64,000 bases of DNA, taken from NCBI RefSeq assembly GCF_026967985.1, contig NZ_JAPVBJ010000003.1, forward strand, positions 309,101 to 373,100, read 5' to 3'. Source of the DNA: Modestobacter sp. VKM Ac-2984 (GTDB lineage: Bacteria > Actinomycetota > Actinomycetes > Mycobacteriales > Geodermatophilaceae). This document shows positions 17,232 through 25,002 of the stretch, in pieces. Position 1 is the stretch's first letter. The number at the start of each line of letters is the position of its first letter. Made by a program: the position numbers and the translations under genes. The notes beneath the pieces were generated by a model, which did not search any database, was not told the DNA's origin, and saw nothing but the letters and a program-made list of their open reading frames with translations.

Positions 17232-17752
17232 GGATGAGCCCTCCTGTCGCCATGAAGTTGAGCGTTCATCTGCTTGCAACGGCCAGACGCTCTCGGTGTT
17301 CCAGCCGGCCAGGTCCGGGTGATCGCCCCGGGCCATCAGGAGTCCGCGAACCGCCGTGCAGGCCCGACATCGGCTCGTCGAGCAGGTAGCTCGTCGAGCA
17401 GATGGAGGGCATGGCTGCGGCGCGCTGCCGCTCGGTGGCGAGCCCGATGCACTGCGCTGACCCGCGACCGGATCGGCTGATGATGCGGGTGGTCGATGCC
17501 GCGAGGGACGCGGACCTCGACGTCGTCCTGGTCCGTCGGAGGTCATCGGTGACCTGGCGGCTCTGGTGCGGTGATGGCGCATGGGTCCACCGGGCGGCAT
17601 GTGCAGGGACCGTGCGGCACCGTGTCGACCGGTGCAGCTGATCGGCGGCAGGGCGGTTGCTGCTGCGCCGGACCCCGCCGTGGGTGCACGATGCCGCCGG
17701 GACACGTTGCGCGGCGGCGCGCGGCGGCCCCGGTCGGCGATGGGGGGGCGGG
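17232..17752 (+). other. 521-base region without a recognised gene
   Basis: No frame here shows convincing coding pattern. Two near-identical copies of GCTCGTCGAGCAG lie about 16 bases apart around 17368-17400. The minus strand contains LLDEPMSGL, resembling an ABC-ATPase Walker B, but only for nine residues. A GTTG...CAAC symmetric stretch near 17258-17281 sits upstream of the 33-residue ORF and could be its promoter/operator. Confidence 0.4.
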
Positions 17753-18139
17753 GTGAACCTCGAGAAGGTCGTGTTCGGGTTCTTCGTCGTGCTCGCCGCC
17801 ACCCTGAACTTCGGGTTCTTCCTCGGCGACATCGACGACCCGACGTTGCACAACCGGTACGAGCTGTTCGCCGCGGTCGTCGTCAACCTCATCGCGACCG
17901 TGCTCAAGTTCGGCGACCGCACGCAGCTCGGCGCGGTGCACCTGGCCACGAGTCTCGTCGCCGACCTCCAGCTCATCGCCGCCGCCCTCGTGCTCGGCTA
18001 CGCGGCCTACGTCTCCACCGCCGGCCTCACCGCCGCCACGACGGCGAGCATCGTGTCGCTGTCCGGTGGCGCGTTGTTGGCGAACCTGGTCTCGGTCGTG
18101 CTGCTGGTCGTGGAGACGGCGTCGTTCCACCGCGGGTGA
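17753..18139 (+). CDS. Small membrane protein, DUF6394-like, K+-channel partner
   Basis: This 128-residue protein has four hydrophobic segments: EKVVFGFFVVLAATLNFGFF, ELFAAVVVNLIATVLK, LIAAALVLGYAAYV and ANLVSVVLLVVETASF. I place it in the DUF6394 group on the basis of the GFFLGDIDDPTLHNRYELF pattern and position. Start GTG 17753 begins the conserved part. It is followed after 12 bases by the TrkA-N K+ channel gene, so the two very likely form an operon, and the small protein may be an accessory subunit of the channel. That role is inference. Confidence 0.6.
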   Translation: MNLEKVVFGFFVVLAATLNFGFFLGDIDDPTLHNRYELFAAVVVNLIATVLKFGDRTQLGAVHLATSLVADLQLIAAALVLGYAAYVSTAGLTAATTASIVSLSGGALLANLVSVVLLVVETASFHRG

Positions 18140-18151
18140 TCGGAGGGCGTC

Positions 18152-19993
18152 ATGGGCAACCCCCTGCTGCTGATGTGGTGGCGCCTGCTCGCGTGGGACG
18201 ACGACGGCCGGCGGGCCGGCGGACCCCCGCCGCCCGAGGTCGCCGTACCGCACGCCGAGGCGTCGGCCCCGGTGTTCCTCGTGCTGCGGCGGATGCGCGC
18301 CCCCCTGATCGTGCTCATCGTCGTGTTCGCGGTGAGCGTGCTGGGGCTGACGCTGGTCCCCGGCGAGGACGCGGCCGGCCGACCGTGGCGGATGGGCTTC
18401 TTCGACGCCTTCTACTTCATGAGTTACACCGCGACGACCATCGGCTTCGGCGAGATCCCGTACCCGTTCACCCCCGCCCAGCGGATGTGGGCGATGGTGT
18501 CGATCTACCTGAGCGTGATCGGCTGGGCGTACGCCATCGGGTCGCTGCTGGCCCTGCTGCAGGACCGGGCCTTCCGCGCCGCCCTGGCCCTCCAGCACGT
18601 CACCCGCAAGGTCGGCCGGTTGGGGGAACCGTTCCTGCTGCTGGCGGGCTACGGGCGCGCCGGGGAGCTGCTCGGGCACGCGCTCGACGGGCTCGGCCGC
18701 CGCTTCGTGGTGCTCGACCGGGCCGACGAGCGGATCGACGACCTGGAACTGGACTCCTTCCACGCCGACATCCCCGCCCTGGCCGGTGATGCCCGGGACC
18801 CCGGCCACCTCGCGGTCATGGGTCTGGGCTCCCCGTCGTGCGAGGCGGTCGTGGCCCTCACCGACGATGACGAGGCCAACCTCGCCGTGGTCATGGCCGC
18901 GGCCCTGCTCCGTCCGGAGCTGCCGGTCATCGCCCGGGCCACGACCGTGGCGATGGCCGAGCGGATGCAGGCCTTCGGCTCGCCCTCCGTGGTCAACCCC
19001 TTCGACCGCTACGGCGACCACCTGTGCCTGGCCGCGCGCGCACCGGCCACCTATCGACTGCTGACCTGGCTCGAGCGCGGGCCGGGCGCGGAGCTGCCCG
19101 CCCTCAGCCACCCACCACGGGAGGGCCGTTGGGTGGTCTGCGGGTACGGCCGGCTCGGCCGGTCGCTGGCCGCCGACCTGCGCGCGGAGGGCCTCGCGGT
19201 GACCGTCGTCGACCCGGGATCGGGCGGGGCCGATGAGGACGCCGGTGACGACCTCGTGGTGGGGGACGGCGTCGACCCGGACGTGCTGGCCCGTGCGGGA
19301 GTGGCGACCGCGGTGGGCTTCGTCGCGGGCACGGACAACGACATCACCAACCTCTCCCTCGTGGCCGCCGCCCGCCGGGCCAACCCCGGCCTGTTCGTCG
19401 GCGCCCGGCAGAACCGGCCGGCCAGCGCCCCGCTGTTCGCGGCGATGGGGATCGACACCTTGCTCGTCCCCGCCGAGGTGGTCGCCCGGGACGTGTACGC
19501 CCAGCTGGCCACGCCCCTGCTGTGGCGTTTCATCCAGGAGATGCCCCGGCAGGACGACGCCTGGGCGGCGGAGCTGGTGGAGCGCCTCACCGCGTTGTGC
19601 GGCCGACACCTGGAGGGGCTGTGGACGCTCCCACTGACCCCTCGGGCGGCACCGGCGCTCGGGAGCTGGCTCGCCGGCGGTGACGCGCGCCTGGGTGACC
19701 TGCTGCGCAACCCCGACGACCGCGACCGGCAGCTGCACGCACTGGTGCTGTTGGTCGTGCGCGAGGGGCAGGCGACGCCGACCCCCGGTGCGGACTTCCT
19801 GCTGGCCCCGGGGGACGAGCTGCTGCTGACCGGGTGGGCTGCTGCCCGCCGCGCGCTCGCGACCACGCTGACGGTGGACTCCGTCCGGGAGTACGTGGTC
19901 TCCGGGAACCGGGTGCCGGCTGGCTGGGTGTGGCGCCGGCTGAGCCGGGACACCCACGCGCAGGAACCGGCCGCCGGGCGCCGGGCGGGCTGA
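18152..19993 (+). CDS. Potassium channel with two RCK/TrkA-N domains
   Basis: This is a 613-residue protein. Residues 45-140 form a two-helix pore with selectivity loop SYTATTIGFGEIPYPF (TTIGFG in place of TVGYG). Two tandem NAD-binding RCK domains follow: FLLLAGYGRAGELLGHALDG near 155, and RWVVCGYGRLGRSLAADLRA near 330. A C-terminal TrkA_C-like part contains DFLLAPGDELLLTGWAAAR. Such channels release or take up K+ under control of a bound nucleotide or cation. GGAGGG precedes ATG 18152. It is the second gene of a pair with the small membrane protein. Confidence 0.9.
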   Translation: MGNPLLLMWWRLLAWDDDGRRAGGPPPPEVAVPHAEASAPVFLVLRRMRAPLIVLIVVFAVSVLGLTLVPGEDAAGRPWRMGFFDAFYFMSYTATTIGFGEIPYPFTPAQRMWAMVSIYLSVIGWAYAIGSLLALLQDRAFRAALALQHVTRKVGRLGEPFLLLAGYGRAGELLGHALDGLGRRFVVLDRADERIDDLELDSFHADIPALAGDARDPGHLAVMGLGSPSCEAVVALTDDDEANLAVVMAAALLRPELPVIARATTVAMAERMQAFGSPSVVNPFDRYGDHLCLAARAPATYRLLTWLERGPGAELPALSHPPREGRWVVCGYGRLGRSLAADLRAEGLAVTVVDPGSGGADEDAGDDLVVGDGVDPDVLARAGVATAVGFVAGTDNDITNLSLVAAARRANPGLFVGARQNRPASAPLFAAMGIDTLLVPAEVVARDVYAQLATPLLWRFIQEMPRQDDAWAAELVERLTALCGRHLEGLWTLPLTPRAAPALGSWLAGGDARLGDLLRNPDDRDRQLHALVLLVVREGQATPTPGADFLLAPGDELLLTGWAAARRALATTLTVDSVREYVVSGNRVPAGWVWRRLSRDTHAQEPAAGRRAG

Positions 19994-19999
19994 GCTCGC

Positions 20000-20094
20000 C
20001 TGGTGGAGGTGGTCTCGGAGCGCTTGGGCCACGCCAGTGCCACCAGCACGCTCGGCGTCCACCAGCACGTGGCCCCGGGCATGGGCCGCTCCCG
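20000..20094 (+). pseudogene. Tyrosine recombinase (phage integrase) C-terminal remnant
   Basis: Directly after the channel gene the plus strand reads LVEVVSERLGHASATSTLGV, then HQHVAPGMGR. This matches the end of phage-type integrases: V-x-x-RLGHAS (box II His), then T-x-x-x-Y-x-HV-x-PGM. The nucleophile position (Y in Y-x-HV) is His here, and everything upstream, including the first catalytic Arg, is missing. It is therefore an inactive ~30-residue relic of an integrated element. Nothing else is recognisable between it and the VOC gene. Confidence 0.65.
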
Positions 20095-20268
20095 GTCACG
20101 TTTCACGTCCGTACGTGTTCAGGGCTGTGCGCACCCGTGACCGGTAGGTGTTCACCTCGCCCGACCCCGGCGTGGTGCGGTCCCGCCGCGTCCGGGGCGG
20201 CGTGGCGGCACCTCGACTGTCCCGCCGGTGGCGGCCCGGCATGCCGGTTGGCGTGCCCCGATGATGGT

Positions 20269-20652
20269 TCAGCGCTGGTCGGAGCGCAGCGGGTGGTCGT
20301 CGGGGACCTCGACCACGGCGATCCGGACGCCGTCGGGATCCTCGATCCACATCTCGACCAGTCCCCAGGGCTCTGCTCGTGGCGGTCGCGTGATCGTGAC
20401 ACCGGCGTCCGCCAGCCGCTCGTGTTCCCGGGCGACGTCCCGTACCTGCAGCCAGAGGCCGAGCCCCACGGGTGGCTGCTCGGCATGACCGGAGACCTCC
20501 AGCAGGCCGTTGCCCAGGAAGTAGACGACGCCGCGATGCTCCGGTGGGCCGAACTCCCGGTAGACGGCCAGGCCGAGGACGTCGCCGTAGAACGCGTGTG
20601 ACCGCGCCGGCTCGGTCGGTCGCAGCAGGATGCGGCTGCTCAACACCTCCAT
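20269..20652 (-). CDS. VOC-family (glyoxalase/bleomycin-resistance fold) protein
   Basis: This 127-residue protein has two beta-alpha-beta-beta-beta repeats. Visible are LRPTEPARSHAFYGDVLGLA, GNGLLEVSGHAEQ and VEMWIEDPDGVRIAVVEVPD, with metal-ligand-type His/Glu positions. Members bind a divalent metal and act as glyoxalases, dioxygenases or drug-binding proteins; the substrate is unknown. ATG 20652 was chosen for GGAAG eight bases upstream and the typical family start. It stands alone between the integrase relic and repeat copy 2. Confidence 0.82.
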   Translation of the reverse strand: MEVLSSRILLRPTEPARSHAFYGDVLGLAVYREFGPPEHRGVVYFLGNGLLEVSGHAEQPPVGLGLWLQVRDVAREHERLADAGVTITRPPRAEPWGLVEMWIEDPDGVRIAVVEVPDDHPLRSDQR

Positions 20653-21080
20653 CGCAGCATCTTCCATCAGGCGTGCGGGTTGCTCCGCGGAAAGGTGCGC
20701 CGCCAGTGACTTCACGCATCGGACGAGCGGTCTCGCGGGGTGACGTCACCGCACACGCAGGCGCGCCGGCTGCGGTGGCGGGACGTCGACCCAGACATCG
20801 GAACGCATCGCCGTCCGCCGCAGTGGGAGGGTGTCGAGGACAGGGGGAAGCGACCACCGAGCGGTCAGCGGGTCGGTGGCGCTGGACCTGCTCCGAGGCA
20901 CCACCCTGGTGCTCGGCGCATTCGACAGCACGCATGGTCACCACGGCGGTGTCAGGAGATCCTCGAGAACCTGGGAATCGGAGCACCCAGGGCCCTCGCC
21001 TGTAGGAACACCGGGACGCGACGGTGTCCGAGGGGGACACGGCACTTCCGCACACGCCTGCCCCCGAGTGAACGGATCCG
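20653..21080 (+). other. Non-coding accessory region
   Basis: This holds repeat copy 2 at 21022 and otherwise no gene that I can support. Several overlapping frames exist only because of the high GC content. It may contain eroded remains of inserted DNA. Confidence 0.4.
21022..21056 (+). repeat. tRNA-Leu-3'-like dispersed repeat, copy 2
   Basis: Begins CGGTGTCCGAGGGGGACAC and ends CTTCCGCACACG. Within it GTGTCC and GGACAC form a perfect six-base inverted repeat around GAGGG. It is one base shorter than the other copies and lies 24 bases beyond the 3' end of the DUF4383 gene. Confidence 0.7.
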
Positions 21081-21884
21081 TCAGCCGGGGCCCGGACCTC
21101 TTCGACGCCAGGGCATGCGCCAGCCCGGTCGCGGGTGGGGGAGCGCCGTCCCAGGACCCGGTGACGTCCCGTCCCGGCGATCCCTGTCCTGACCCGCCGA
21201 GTCGAGCTCCATCCAGACCCGGCGTCGATCCTGGCGGTTGTGCATCCGGGCCATCGCTTCGACGCGGCGGTGCTGCTCCGGAGTGGCGGCGTGCTGGACG
21301 ACGGCGATCTCGGCCTCGCGCATCGCCTCTTCGGCGGCGACCTCCTCCAGGGTCCTGGGGCGTTCGTCGACGACGTCCGCATTGTCGGTCGAGGGGTGGG
21401 CGTACGGGCTGTCGGACGGGAGGTTGCCACTGATCCGGCCGTAGGCCCCGAAGAGCAGCATGGGCAGTCCGACGACGACGGAGAAGACGACGTTGCTCAT
21501 CTCGAAGGCCAGCCAGTTGAAGCGGGTCCCGATGACGATCGCGTTCACCAATGCCGACAGCAGGAACAGCGGGCCGAGGATGAGCATCACCGTCGATGCG
21601 GTGCGTGCACTGCGGACGGCGGCGGCGAGGAGTACGACGGCGACGACCACCGAGAGGGTGGACAGCAGGCCGTTGGAGGACATCCCCAGGACCGATTGAC
21701 CACGCGTCGAGAAGAACGCTTGGTCGCTGGCGAAGCCCAACAAACCGAAGAGCAGGAGGAACAGGGCCACGAGAACGGCGCCGGCGCGCTGCACGGCGTA
21801 CACACGGGCGCCGAGATGCGGCGGGTCCTCGGACTGTGCGGAGGTGGTGTTCTGGCGGTGGGGGAGGTGCAGTCGCTGTGCCAT
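21081..21884 (-). CDS. DUF4383-type membrane protein with charged C-terminal tail
   Basis: This 267-residue protein has four transmembrane segments: RAGAVLVALFLLLFGLLGF, GLLSTLSVVVAVVLLAAAV, VMLILGPLFLLSALVNAIVI and VVFSVVVGLPMLLFGAYGRI. The first-loop pattern LLGFASDQAFFSTRG is typical of DUF4383. After the last helix come ~110 charged residues with Glu/Ala-rich (LEEVAAEEAMREAEIAVVQ) and Arg-rich stretches, which is longer than usual for the family. Start ATG 21884 has GGAG six bases upstream. A tandem 23-base repeat lies in the presumed promoter region. The function of DUF4383 is unknown. Confidence 0.75.
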   Translation of the reverse strand: MAQRLHLPHRQNTTSAQSEDPPHLGARVYAVQRAGAVLVALFLLLFGLLGFASDQAFFSTRGQSVLGMSSNGLLSTLSVVVAVVLLAAAVRSARTASTVMLILGPLFLLSALVNAIVIGTRFNWLAFEMSNVVFSVVVGLPMLLFGAYGRISGNLPSDSPYAHPSTDNADVVDERPRTLEEVAAEEAMREAEIAVVQHAATPEQHRRVEAMARMHNRQDRRRVWMELDSAGQDRDRRDGTSPGPGTALPHPRPGWRMPWRRRGPGPG

Positions 21885-21952
21885 GGGGAGCTCCGGTGGG
21901 AGGGGACGGCCTCGGTGTGGATGGACGCTCCGGGGTGCTCGGACCCCTCCCA

Positions 21953-21998
21953 TTCTCCCCCTGAGGCTCCGAGAGTTCTCCCCCTGAGGCTCCGAGAG
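21953..21998 (-). repeat. Perfect 23-base tandem duplication upstream of the DUF4383 gene
   Basis: Two identical 23-base units sit head to tail at 21953-21975 and 21976-21998. Read on the minus strand each is CTCTCGGAGCCT followed by CAGGGGGAGAA. They lie about 70-115 bases upstream of the DUF4383 start, a suitable place for a duplicated operator or part of the leader. Confidence 0.65.
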
Positions 21999-22026
21999 CC
22001 ACGTCATCTCGAGGTCCCGGTCCGCG

Positions 22027-22307
22027 TCAGCTCCCCGCGTGCCCGTCGGCGACGATGCGGGACCACTCGGCCCGGACCGGGCTCGTCCTCGAGCCTTTCG
22101 AGCGTTCCCCGCTGGTCCAGGAAGGCGGGGTCGGAATGCCACCTTTCCCGGTCCTGCTCGATGAGCTGACCGCACTGCTGCAGGAAGACCTGCAGGAGCT
22201 GAACGTCGCTGGCGTGGAGCGGGTCGCCGCGGAAGCTCCGGATGGTACGAAGGGCGCGGCCGCCGACATCGTCGGGTGGCTGACGGTCGACTTGGGCCCG
22301 GGCGGTT
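22027..22307 (-). pseudogene. Frameshifted fragment of an unknown protein
   Basis: On the minus strand one frame reads GGRALRTIRSFRGDPLHASD, then VQLLQVFLQQCGQLIEQDRE and RWHSDPAFLDQRGTLERLED. Near 22085 a neighbouring frame takes over with PVRAEWSRIVADGHAGS and a stop at 22027. The combined text looks like a real helical protein C-terminus, but no start codon exists upstream: the frame opens after a TGA at 22308-22310. I do not recognise the family. Confidence 0.35.
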
Positions 22308-22396
22308 CAGAGGCCGAAGCCGGGGCGGTTCAGTCCGCACACGTGCCGACACGTACAACCAGCGGCCCCACGGGCGAGGGGCCGTGGGGGTGAACT

Positions 22397-22432
22397 CGGT
22401 GTCCGAGCGGCGAAACGGTACTTCCGCACACG
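22397..22432 (+). repeat. tRNA-Leu-3'-like dispersed repeat, copy 3 (with terminator-like flank)
   Basis: Begins CGGTGTCCGAGCGGCGAAAC and ends CTTCCGCACACG. Here the similarity to the tRNA-Leu locus extends to the left: CCGTGGGGGT, a short gap, then AACTCGGTGTCCGAG is found both at 22382-22407 and at 31841-31866. In the latter it is the tRNA terminator plus the tRNA 3' end. The copy lies about 50 bases beyond the truncated RelE-like fragment. Confidence 0.72.
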
Positions 22433-22483
22433 CCTTGAAGACGTCGGCTGGCATCCGGTCCTCACCAGGCGGGACCCTCAGTC

Positions 22484-22590
22484 GTAGGCGTCAGCCGGTG
22501 CGAGATGCGCAAGACACGTACGGGCACTTCATCGTCGTGGACGGAGTAGACGACGCGGTACTGACCTCTGCGGGCGGACCAGCAGTCGGC
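22484..22590 (-). pseudogene. RelE/YoeB-type toxin C-terminal fragment
   Basis: The minus strand encodes CWSARRGQYRVVYSVHDDEV, then PVRVLRISHRLTP. This is nearly identical in protein and closely similar in DNA to the C-terminal 35 residues of the intact toxin at 28889-29164 (WSARRGQYRVVYSIHDDQV). The N-terminal two thirds of the toxin and the antitoxin gene are missing. It is the relic of a second copy of the module, and the 3' side again carries a tRNA-like repeat. Confidence 0.7.
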
Positions 22591-22813
22591 CATGCGCCCA
22601 CGTCTCACGGTCCTGGTGGGTCACGTTTCTGCACACGCTTCGCCCGCCGCTGCCGAGGGGCGGGCAGCGAGTGCCTACTGTGACTCGCGTAACCGGCCGA
22701 CCGCCTCGGTCGGCCCACGACGTCCGGGTGGCACGGGCACGCCCGCCCGCCCCGGGGACGCGCGGTCGCCTTGCCGGGGCCGACGTGGTCGTCGTGCTCG
22801 ACAAGGGAGAGAC

Positions 22814-23989
22814 ATGCGCACCAAGCTCCACACCGTTGCCGCGGCCGGCGCCGCGGTCGTCGTCCTCGCCTCCTGCTCCTCCGGCGACGGCGGTGGGGAC
22901 TCCACCGCCTCCGGGGGGCTGACCGGCGAGGGCAGCGGCGAATCGTGCACCATCGAGGGCGAGGTGCCCATCGGCGCGGTGCTCAGCCTCACCGGCGCAG
23001 CGGCCAGCTACGGCGAGTCCCAGCAGCGCGGCCTGGAGCTGGCCGCCGCGGAGCTCGCCGAGCAGGACGGCGTCACCTACGACCTCACGATCGAGGACGA
23101 CCAGACCGACCCCCGGCAGGCCATCACCCTGTTCGACCAGTTCGTCTCCGACGACGCGAGTCTCATCATCGGGCCGACGCTGTCCAACGCCGCCGTCCAG
23201 GCCGACCCGATCGCCCAGGATGCCGGCGTCCCGGTGTTGGGCATCTCCAACACCGCCGCGGGCGTCACCGAGATCGGTGACTACATCTTCCGCGACTCCC
23301 TCACCGAGCAGGCGGTGATCCCGCAGACGATCGCCCTGGCGACCGAGCAGTTCGGGCTGGAGGACGTCGTCGTCATGTACAGCAACGACGACGCGTTCAC
23401 CGAGTCCGGGTACGAGGCGTTCACCGCCGCCCTCGAGGAGGAGGGCGTGAACGTCAGCGAGACGATCACCTTCTCCAAGTCCGACACCGACTTCCGCGCC
23501 CTGCTGACCCAGGCCCAGGAGAGCGATCCGGATGCGCTGGTCGTCTCGGGGCTGATCGAGGCCGCGGTGCCGCTGGTGACCCAGGCCCGTGAGCTCGGGA
23601 TCGATGTGCCGATCATCGGTGGCAACGGGTTCAACAACCCGCAGCTGATGGCCGACGCCGGCGAGGCGGCCGAGGGCGTCGTCGTCGGCGCCGCCTGGAA
23701 CTCCTCGTCCGACAGCCCCGAGAACCAGGCGTTCCTCGAGGCCTACGAGGCCGAGTACGGCGCGCAGCCCGACCAGTTCGCCGCCCAGGCCTACACCGGG
23801 CTCAAGCTGGTCGACCAGGCCGTGCGCGCCAACTGCTCCGCGGAGCGGGACGACATCCAGGAGGCGCTGGGGCAGATCGAGGACCTGCCCACCGTCCTCG
23901 GTGAGTTCTCCATCGACGAGAACCGGGACGCCGACCACCCGGCTGTCGTGCAGGTGGTCCAGGACGGCGAGTTCGCCGTTCTCGAATGA
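22814..23989 (+). CDS. ABC transporter substrate-binding lipoprotein, LivK/Peripla_BP_6 type
   Basis: The 391-residue protein begins with a lipoprotein signal ending in the lipobox VVVLASCSS. After a Gly/Ser linker comes a periplasmic-binding-fold type I domain: IGAVLSLTGAAASYGESQQR, LIIGPTLSNAAVQADPIAQD and LGISNTAAGVTEIGDYIFRD. It is the extracytoplasmic receptor for branched-chain amino acids, amides or similar solutes. AGGGAGA precedes ATG 22814. It is the first gene of a complete uptake operon, and a hairpin follows it, fitting the usual excess of binding protein over permease. Confidence 0.9.
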   Translation: MRTKLHTVAAAGAAVVVLASCSSGDGGGDSTASGGLTGEGSGESCTIEGEVPIGAVLSLTGAAASYGESQQRGLELAAAELAEQDGVTYDLTIEDDQTDPRQAITLFDQFVSDDASLIIGPTLSNAAVQADPIAQDAGVPVLGISNTAAGVTEIGDYIFRDSLTEQAVIPQTIALATEQFGLEDVVVMYSNDDAFTESGYEAFTAALEEEGVNVSETITFSKSDTDFRALLTQAQESDPDALVVSGLIEAAVPLVTQARELGIDVPIIGGNGFNNPQLMADAGEAAEGVVVGAAWNSSSDSPENQAFLEAYEAEYGAQPDQFAAQAYTGLKLVDQAVRANCSAERDDIQEALGQIEDLPTVLGEFSIDENRDADHPAVVQVVQDGEFAVLE

Positions 23990-24000
23990 CCCGGCACACG

Positions 24001-24026
24001 GCGCCGGCCGGCTGACCGGCCGGCGC
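24001..24026 (+). terminator. Intra-operon GC hairpin after the binding-protein gene
   Basis: Eleven perfect base pairs (GCGCCGGCCGG with CCGGCCGGCGC) close a four-base CTGA loop, 12 bases after the stop codon. There is no T tract. It probably attenuates transcription or protects the 3' end so that the binding protein is made in excess over the permeases. Confidence 0.6.
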
Positions 24027-24126
24027 CGCTCGGCAACCCCGCCGGGGCCCCGGTCCTTGGACCGAGGCCCCGGTCGCACGTGTCGACTACCGTGCCCGGG
24101 CACCCACGACGAGAACAGGCAACGCT

Positions 24127-25002
24127 GTGCAGCAGCTCCTCAACGGCATCTTCATCGGCTCGATCTACGCGTTGTTCGCCATCGGCTTCACGCTGGTCTT
24201 CGGCATCCTCGACCGGCTGAACCTGGCGCACCCCGCGGTCTTCGCCGCTTCCGCCTTCGTCGGCATCGAGCTGGTCGAGCGGGGTGGGCTGTCCCTCTGG
24301 GCCGCCCTGCCGATCGTGTTCGTCTTCGGCGCCGTCTTGGGCCTGGTCATCGAGCGTGTGGCGTTCCGGCCGCTCAAGGGCCGGGCCGACGCCCACTTCG
24401 CCGGGCTGATCTCCTCCATCGCGCTCGCCGGCATGCTGGTCGCGCTGCTGCAGTGGCGCTACGGTCCGGACACCCGCCGCTTCCCGCCGGGCTCGTTCCC
24501 GGACACCCGGTTCGAGTTCGCCGGCGCCCAGGTGACCCTCGTGCAGGTGGTGATCCTCGTGATCTCCCTCGCCCTCATGGTGGGCCTCACGTACATGGTC
24601 ACCCGGACGCGGCTGGGCCGCGGGATGCGCGCGGTGGCGGAGAACCCGACGGCGGCGCGGGTGCTCGGCGTGGACGTCGACCGGGTCACCGCGGTCACCT
24701 TCGCGATCTCCTCGGCGCTCGGCGCGGTCGCCGGCGTGCTGTTCGCCATCAACGTGAACACCGCCCAGCTGGGCATGGGTTCGGCGATCGAGCTCAAGGG
24801 CCTGGCCGTCATCATCGTCGGCGGCATGGGCTCGCTGCCCGGCGCGCTCATCGGCGGGCTGCTGCTGGGCCTGGCCGAGGTGTTCGCCGTCCAGTACATC
24901 GGCTCGTCCTGGAGGGACGTCATCGCCTTCGGCCTGCTGTTCGTGATCCTGCTGCTGCGCCCGCAGGGGCTGCTCGGCGCGCGGAAGGTCCGGGAGGTCT
25001 GA
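24127..25002 (+). CDS. Branched-chain amino-acid ABC permease LivH-type
   Basis: This 291-residue integral membrane protein has eight predicted helices. It begins QQLLNGIFIGSIYALFAIGF and contains MRAVAENPTAARVLGVDVDR, the EAA-like loop that contacts the ATPase, and IVGGMGSLPGALIGGLLLG near the end. It forms the translocation pore together with the LivM domain of the next gene. GTG 24127 is the only start that matches the family N-terminus. Its stop overlaps the next start by one base (TGATG). Confidence 0.93.
   Translation: MQQLLNGIFIGSIYALFAIGFTLVFGILDRLNLAHPAVFAASAFVGIELVERGGLSLWAALPIVFVFGAVLGLVIERVAFRPLKGRADAHFAGLISSIALAGMLVALLQWRYGPDTRRFPPGSFPDTRFEFAGAQVTLVQVVILVISLALMVGLTYMVTRTRLGRGMRAVAENPTAARVLGVDVDRVTAVTFAISSALGAVAGVLFAINVNTAQLGMGSAIELKGLAVIIVGGMGSLPGALIGGLLLGLAEVFAVQYIGSSWRDVIAFGLLFVILLLRPQGLLGARKVREV

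Noticed and set aside
17335-17400. LLDEPMSGL on the minus strand, like an ABC ATPase Walker B
   Set aside because: Only about nine residues match, with no signature motif before it or D-loop/switch His after it. Too short to call a pseudogene.
22600-22640. Sixth copy of the tRNA-like repeat (GGTCACGTTTC then TGCACACG)
   Set aside because: Only the last ~10 bases match well and the first block is absent, so I did not count it. Similar isolated CGCACACG occurrences near 20750 and 22335 were also not counted.
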